From Emticicia sp043780375 (GTDB lineage Bacteria > Bacteroidota > Bacteroidia > Cytophagales > Spirosomataceae): a DNA stretch of 47,125 nt. The stretch covers positions 1 to 47,125 of the forward strand of contig NZ_JAYWCU010000160.1 in the NCBI RefSeq assembly GCF_043780375.1, read 5' to 3'. The notes beneath the pieces are model-generated. The model was not told the origin of the DNA and made no database searches. It saw only the letters and a list, made by a program, of their open reading frames with translations. Numbering within the stretch: position 1 is the first letter of the stretch; each line of letters starts with the position of its first letter. Of the stretch, positions 43,606 to 47,125 are shown piece by piece. A program made the position numbers and the translations under genes.

Positions 43606-44394
43606 ATGAAAACTTTTAAAAATATAATCCTAAAAATATTTTTGTTAATCGCCATCTTTGGCTTGCCTTCACAAGCTCAAATCAAAAGTCAAAACAATGA
43701 TATTTGGTTGCATTATGTCGGCAAAAATATGCTTACCAAAAAGCTATCCTTTACTTTAGAAGGCTCTATGCGATATGCCAATGGTTTCAGTCAAAAACAG
43801 CAATATTTCATTCGCCCATCGTTTGATTATCAACTAACTAAGCATTTTTTGGGGAGTATTGGATATAGCCATTATAATACTTATGTCTATGGAAGTCCTG
43901 CCATTAATAAAAGACAAATTCCCGAAAACCATGTTTGGCTACAAGGTACTTTAAACCATCAATTTGGTGATTTGAAACTAACTAACCGTTTGCGAGACGA
44001 ATTTCGTTTTGTAGGCATTGCATCTGCTCCAAGCGGTTCTACTGAATACTCGATAAACGATTATAAATACCGAAATCGTCTCCGTTACATGGTTTTAGCA
44101 ACCTATCCAATCTTGAAAAAAGACAAAAAAACCACCTTGTTTGGTATTTTAGGTGATGAGGTATTCATGAATATTGGTGCTTTAGGAACAGATTTAAGTA
44201 AAAACAACGTAGGGAAGACTTTCATGAACCAAAACCGAATTATTGCTGGCTTGGGCTATATCATTAATCCGCATCATCAAATACAGTTGAGTTATATTCA
44301 TCAAAATATTTGGAATTTCTCTGATACGATTGAAGAAAGCAACCCGACGGTAAGGATTTCGTATTTGACTAACTTTTCGTTTGCTAAGAAATAA
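43606..44394 (+). CDS. DUF2490 family outer-membrane protein
   Basis: A 262-residue protein with a signal peptide (to PSQAQ, about residue 24). It then has a pattern of alternating polar/aromatic beta-strands typical of a small porin-like barrel (NDIWLHYVGKNMLTKKLSF, YFIRPSFDYQLTKHF, RNRLRYMVLATYP, HQIQLSYIHQNIWNF). It ends in ISYLTNFSFAKK. DUF2490 proteins are predicted outer-membrane proteins of unknown function in Bacteroidota. It lies 256 bases after the SulP gene, beyond the MITE-like palindrome. It may give an outer-membrane route for the DAB/SulP block, but that link is inferred only from order. A terminator follows. Confidence 0.82.
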   Translation: MKTFKNIILKIFLLIAIFGLPSQAQIKSQNNDIWLHYVGKNMLTKKLSFTLEGSMRYANGFSQKQQYFIRPSFDYQLTKHFLGSIGYSHYNTYVYGSPAINKRQIPENHVWLQGTLNHQFGDLKLTNRLRDEFRFVGIASAPSGSTEYSINDYKYRNRLRYMVLATYPILKKDKKTTLFGILGDEVFMNIGALGTDLSKNNVGKTFMNQNRIIAGLGYIINPHHQIQLSYIHQNIWNFSDTIEESNPTVRISYLTNFSFAKK

Positions 44395-44414
44395 AAGCTT
44401 TAGTGATTGTTTTG

Positions 44415-44450
44415 AAAAGTCTCTGTTTGTTTTCAAATAGGGACTTTTTT
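44415..44450 (+). terminator. Intrinsic terminator after the DUF2490 gene
   Basis: AAAAGTCTC pairs with GGGACTTTT around an 18-base loop and runs into six T. One mismatch is present in the stem. It lies 20 bases after the stop. Confidence 0.75.
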
Positions 44451-44472
44451 ATTGCTTAACTCAAACATTCAT

Positions 44473-44504
44473 TTGTAATTTTGTGTTATTATTGTATAAA
44501 TTTG
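44473..44504 (+). promoter_or_regulatory. Promoter of the carotenoid hydroxylase gene
   Basis: TTG at 44473-44475 and a perfect TAAATTTG at 44497-44504 are spaced by 21 bases, an excellent Bacteroidota match. The transcript start would be about 8 bases before the ATG at 44517, which excludes the longer in-frame start at 44481. Confidence 0.7.
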
Positions 44505-44516
44505 TTTGATTATATT

Positions 44517-44969
44517 ATGCTTCTAAAGTTTTTAATAGTGCTTGGCACATTTGCATTCATGGAATTTATGGCGTGGTTTGCCCATAAATACATCATGCAC
44601 GGTTTTGGCTGGGGGTGGCACGCCGACCATCATAATCATCGCAAAGGTTTTTTCGAGAAAAACGATTATTACGCAATCGTTTTTAGTATCGTTGCTTCAT
44701 CAACAATCATTTATGGCAATACCCACGCCGATTTCTGGTATTTAACTTGGTTTGGTGCGGGCGTAACTTGTTATGGAATTGCCTATTTTGTTTTTCATGA
44801 TATTATTGTGCATCGTCGAGTGAAGATAAAATTTGTAGCCAAAAGCAAATACATGAAGAGAATCATGCACGCTCATTACATTCACCACAAAGTACATACA
44901 AAAGAAGGTGCAGAGGCTTTTGGGTTTTTGTACGCTCCCGAAAAATACGAACCAAAACAAAGAGAATAG
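44517..44969 (+). CDS. crtZ: Beta-carotene hydroxylase
   Basis: A 150-residue integral membrane di-iron hydroxylase that adds 3-hydroxyl groups to beta-carotene-type rings, giving zeaxanthin-like pigments. The histidine ligands follow the CrtZ pattern: H23-x4-H28 (HKYIMH), H35-x2-H38-H39 (HADHH), H94-x4-H99 (HDIIVH), and H118/H120/H123/H124 (HAHYIHH). Three to four hydrophobic segments lie between them. Length is normal for bacterial CrtZ. ATG 44517 is chosen because the promoter -7 box overlaps the upstream extension. Other carotenoid genes (crtB, crtI, crtY) are not in this window, so the pigment itself is inferred. Confidence 0.92.
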   Translation: MLLKFLIVLGTFAFMEFMAWFAHKYIMHGFGWGWHADHHNHRKGFFEKNDYYAIVFSIVASSTIIYGNTHADFWYLTWFGAGVTCYGIAYFVFHDIIVHRRVKIKFVAKSKYMKRIMHAHYIHHKVHTKEGAEAFGFLYAPEKYEPKQRE

Positions 44970-45005
44970 TTAGAAATAATTTAAAAAAACGACCAATCAC
45001 AAAAT

Positions 45006-45803
45006 ATGAACGACCATTTAGAGAAAATTAAAAAAGTAACTGAACCTTTAAGACAGCAAATTATTAACCATAAAGTTTACTCAGCAATCAATGACATCGA
45101 CGACTTGAAGGTTTTTATGCAATATCATATTTTTGCTGTTTGGGACTTTATGTCATTATTAAAATCTTTACAAAACAGTTTGACCTGTACTTCCGTGCCT
45201 TGGTTTCCTAAGGGTTCGGCAGACACAAGACACCTTATTAATGAAATAGTTGTTGGTGAAGAAGCTGACATTGATAGTTTTGGGAACAGGAAAAGTCATT
45301 TTGAACTGTATCTGGACGCTATGCACCAATGCGGAGCAGACATTTCTCAAATTGAAAAATTTATAACAGTATTAAAAAAGACAGAAGACTTTAATTCAGC
45401 TTTTATTGCTTCCGAAACACCTAAAGAAGCTCGTAACTTTGTTGAATTTACATTTAAAATTATCAGAAGCAATAAAGACTATTTACAATCGGCAATATTC
45501 ACATTTGGACGTGAAGACCTTATCCCTGGAATGTTTATTTCTATAGTAAATGACATTCATAAAAACTTCCCAGATAGTATTTCAATTTTCAAATATTATC
45601 TTGAAAGACATATAGAGGTTGACGGAGACCATCATAGTCATCTTGCATTACAAATGACATCAAACCTATGCGGGTCAGACGAACAAATTTGGAAAGAAGC
45701 TGAAAATGCGATTATCGAATCTTTACAAAAGCGTATTGACCTTTGGGATGGTGCATACAAACAAATAATTAATAGAGCCACTACTGCTAACATTAGGTTT
45801 TGA
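45006..45803 (+). CDS. DUF3050 family protein, heme-oxygenase-fold-like
   Basis: A 265-residue, mostly helical soluble protein matching the DUF3050 pattern: YHIFAVWDFMSLLKSLQ near residue 40, PWFPKG, INEIVVGEEADID, SHFELYLDAM, FGREDLIPGMF and LERHIEVDGDHHSH. Conserved His/Glu/Asp residues in these helices resemble those of heme-oxygenase-like di-iron proteins. Oxidase activity is therefore possible but not shown. Aspartate codons are strikingly biased: about 17 GAC to 3 GAT by my count. The gene is followed by a GC-richer non-coding tail, suggesting horizontal acquisition. It lies 36 bases after crtZ, so it may share its transcript. Confidence 0.82.
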   Translation: MNDHLEKIKKVTEPLRQQIINHKVYSAINDIDDLKVFMQYHIFAVWDFMSLLKSLQNSLTCTSVPWFPKGSADTRHLINEIVVGEEADIDSFGNRKSHFELYLDAMHQCGADISQIEKFITVLKKTEDFNSAFIASETPKEARNFVEFTFKIIRSNKDYLQSAIFTFGREDLIPGMFISIVNDIHKNFPDSISIFKYYLERHIEVDGDHHSHLALQMTSNLCGSDEQIWKEAENAIIESLQKRIDLWDGAYKQIINRATTANIRF

Positions 45804-46175
45804 AATAGTGAGGCTTGACGGAATAAGCCCCAACATTTGTAATTCTATTGTGCCGCATCGGTGGTTCGATTCAGTTATGAGCGACGGAATGCTCAATCCC
45901 CACTATCGCAAAGCCCTGTTCGTTGTTGGTATGACCAAAAAAGGTGTACATCTAATAGAAATGATATACACCTTTTTAATTATAAAACAACGTAAATACT
46001 ACTTATCAATTACCATTCCGAAGACCCTTCATTATTATTGAATAACATCAATATACTACATAAATAACTGATTATTAAATAATTATACTTCAAAATAAAT
46101 ATTTCAATAGTAAATTGTTTTTAGCACGATTTTTGCTCCATTTAGTAACAAAACGACACTACAATTCGTCTATTT
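45804..46175. other. Gene-free stretch: GC-richer tail, terminator, AT-rich leader
   Basis: The first 125 bases (to about 45930) are visibly richer in G+C than the surroundings (for example GTGCCGCATCGGTGG, GAGCGACGGAATGC). They contain no gene I can support and look like the trailing part of the segment that brought in the DUF3050 gene. A terminator follows at 45938-45977, then about 200 bases of AT-rich DNA leading to the gene at 46176. A possible 77-residue frame here runs through the terminator stem and was not accepted. Confidence 0.5.
45938..45977 (+). terminator. Intrinsic terminator downstream of the DUF3050 gene
   Basis: AAAAAGGTGTA and TACACCTTTTT form a perfect 11-bp stem with an A-tract before and a T-tract after, around an 18-base loop. 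Confidence 0.8.
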
Positions 46176-46943
46176 ATGAAAAAAACTGCTAAAAATTTAA
46201 TATTGTGTTTATTGATTAACCAATCAATTGCTCAAACAAATAGCATACTTTCGGAGTCAGTATATCGCAGCTTCTATAACGAAACCATTACCATTCGCCC
46301 AGATAATCCTGAAAAAGTGATTAAGAAGCGTTATGGCGTATTTATTGACACAACTCGAAATTCGGTTTTCTGTAAAAACCTCGACGAACGAACCGAATTT
46401 GATGATTATCACCAATCACTAATTTATCGAGCGTGTCGAGATTTTAAGGCTTCAAAAAAAATAAAACAATTGTGGTCATTTAAAGACGATCCTGTGTATA
46501 GTTCTCTTCCAAAAAAATGGTTTGAAGCACAAGAACTCAATGGAAAAACTTATATTTTCTGCCCAAAAGTACTGAAAGGTCATTATTATTTCCATCTCAC
46601 CGACTCCACAATTATTGTTAGTAAAGGAGAAGGCCCAAATACTTATTTCATCAAATCGGTAAAGAAAGTTCAAAACTCAATCATCATCGAATGTTTTCAA
46701 GGGTCTAAATTTACCATAAAAGTACTTGATGAAAAGACTCATTTGGCTATTTGGAAAATTGAAGATACGAGTTTTGAGCGAGGAGTACACTATCGCTTAT
46801 CGGTGCCTGTGAGCAGCTTCAAGTACTACAATATGATTGTCAATCACAGTGCCGAAGATAAAGTACCTGACGACTTTATTTTTGATGAAATAGACTACGA
46901 AAATTTCCTTTCTTTTAAAGTAGAAACTAAGGAAAAGTTTTGA
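46176..46943 (+). CDS. Secreted hypothetical protein
   Basis: A 255-residue protein with a short signal-peptide-like N-terminus (MKKTAKNLILCLLINQSIAQ). The mature part is beta-rich with many aromatic and charged residues (YYFHLTDSTIIVSKGEG, IIIECFQGSKFTIKVLDE, HLAIWKIED). Two cysteines occur close together early in the mature chain (VFCKNLDE and RACRDF) and others at FCPKV and ECF. No family is recognised. It is a single gene between the terminator at 45938-45977 and a hairpin at 46979. Its promoter is not clear; GATTTTTG at about 46130 is one mismatch from the -7 consensus. Confidence 0.75.
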   Translation: MKKTAKNLILCLLINQSIAQTNSILSESVYRSFYNETITIRPDNPEKVIKKRYGVFIDTTRNSVFCKNLDERTEFDDYHQSLIYRACRDFKASKKIKQLWSFKDDPVYSSLPKKWFEAQELNGKTYIFCPKVLKGHYYFHLTDSTIIVSKGEGPNTYFIKSVKKVQNSIIIECFQGSKFTIKVLDEKTHLAIWKIEDTSFERGVHYRLSVPVSSFKYYNMIVNHSAEDKVPDDFIFDEIDYENFLSFKVETKEKF

Positions 46944-46978
46944 GATGGAGTGGACATTCAGTCAATCTATAGAAGATT

Positions 46979-47007
46979 TTTTTTAGGAGCTGAAAGCTCC
47001 TAAAAAA
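46979..47007. repeat. Perfect 13-bp hairpin after the last gene
   Basis: TTTTTTAGGAGCT and AGCTCCTAAAAAA flank a GAA loop. T-run first and A-run last on both strands, the reverse of a canonical terminator, although it sits 36 bases after the stop codon of the gene at 46176. Confidence 0.75.
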
Positions 47008-47125
47008 CTATCGCCTTTGTTACTATTCAGGTGATTTAATTATAATTTTTCAATAAAATATATAAAATTATAAAGAATTTTTGAGTGATTTCAGAAAAAC
47101 AGCCTCAAATCGTATTTTTCTAATA

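Noticed and set aside
45810..45935. Possible integron attC site
   Set aside because: No properly paired R''/L'' and L'/R' arms; GTTRRRY and its inverse are not present in matching positions, and the AAGCCC words are in the same orientation rather than inverted.
45808..46041. A 77-residue frame starting at GTG after the DUF3050 gene
   Set aside because: It runs straight through the intrinsic terminator at 45938-45977, has no recognisable motif, and its composition changes abruptly in the middle.

Overview
The window looks like chromosomal DNA from a Bacteroidota bacterium, most likely a pigmented member of the Cytophagales. The evidence is its AT-rich sequence, a SusC/SusD pair, two proteins with type IX secretion (T9SS) C-terminal sorting domains, TAnnTTTG-type promoters, almost no Shine-Dalgarno sequences, a GLPGLI-family protein, a viroplasmin-type RNase H and a carotenoid hydroxylase. 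The genus cannot be fixed from the sequence alone. No rRNA, tRNA, prophage or CRISPR array was seen.

Layout. 1-6.3 kb: the 3' end of a truncated serine beta-lactamase-like gene, dapA, then a promoter, a SusC/SusD outer-membrane uptake pair and a very strong terminator. 6.3-8.2 kb: a YihY/BrkB membrane protein with a small overlapping gene, and a Crp/Fnr regulator split by a one-base frameshift in an A6 run. 8.3-12.2 kb: a compact cassette of a four-cysteine secreted protein, an intergenic hairpin, a GLPGLI protein and a TonB-receptor-like outer-membrane protein. 12.2-16.9 kb (minus strand): a T9SS-exported pectate-lyase-like enzyme, a YadA-head-repeat protein with a self-cleaving endosialidase-type chaperone tail, and a membrane-anchored CBM9-TM-AraC regulator that may sense the sugars involved. 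17.0-17.3 kb: a degenerate IS30 transposase remnant.

17.3-25.7 kb is mostly housekeeping: an MFS transporter, a bifunctional class A penicillin-binding protein, a GtrB/DPM1-like glycosyltransferase, a tRNA m6A37 methyltransferase, RNase H1 and a UPF1/IGHMBP2-like helicase. 25.7-36.4 kb holds a fatty acid hydroxylase-family protein, a T9SS-exported nuclease, GmhB, a 41-residue lipoprotein, arginine decarboxylase, an Mpl-like Mur ligase, a free-standing NUMOD4/HNH protein, a 104-residue HExxH protein and a PafA-type phosphatase.

36.7-44.4 kb is a probable inorganic-carbon uptake block: a small secreted protein, dabA, dabB, a SulP transporter and a DUF2490 outer-membrane protein. 44.5-47.1 kb contains crtZ, a DUF3050 gene with foreign-looking codon use, and an unknown secreted protein.

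Many intergenic gaps carry imperfect palindromes. Several have arms built from repeated 7-8 base words, and one is a 110-bp palindrome preceded by an exact 26-bp tandem duplication. No single clearly new system stands out. The best candidates are the secreted-peptide/GLPGLI/receptor cassette, the CBM9-AraC/self-cleaving adhesin/pectate lyase cluster, the DAB-SulP block, and the intergenic word-palindromes.
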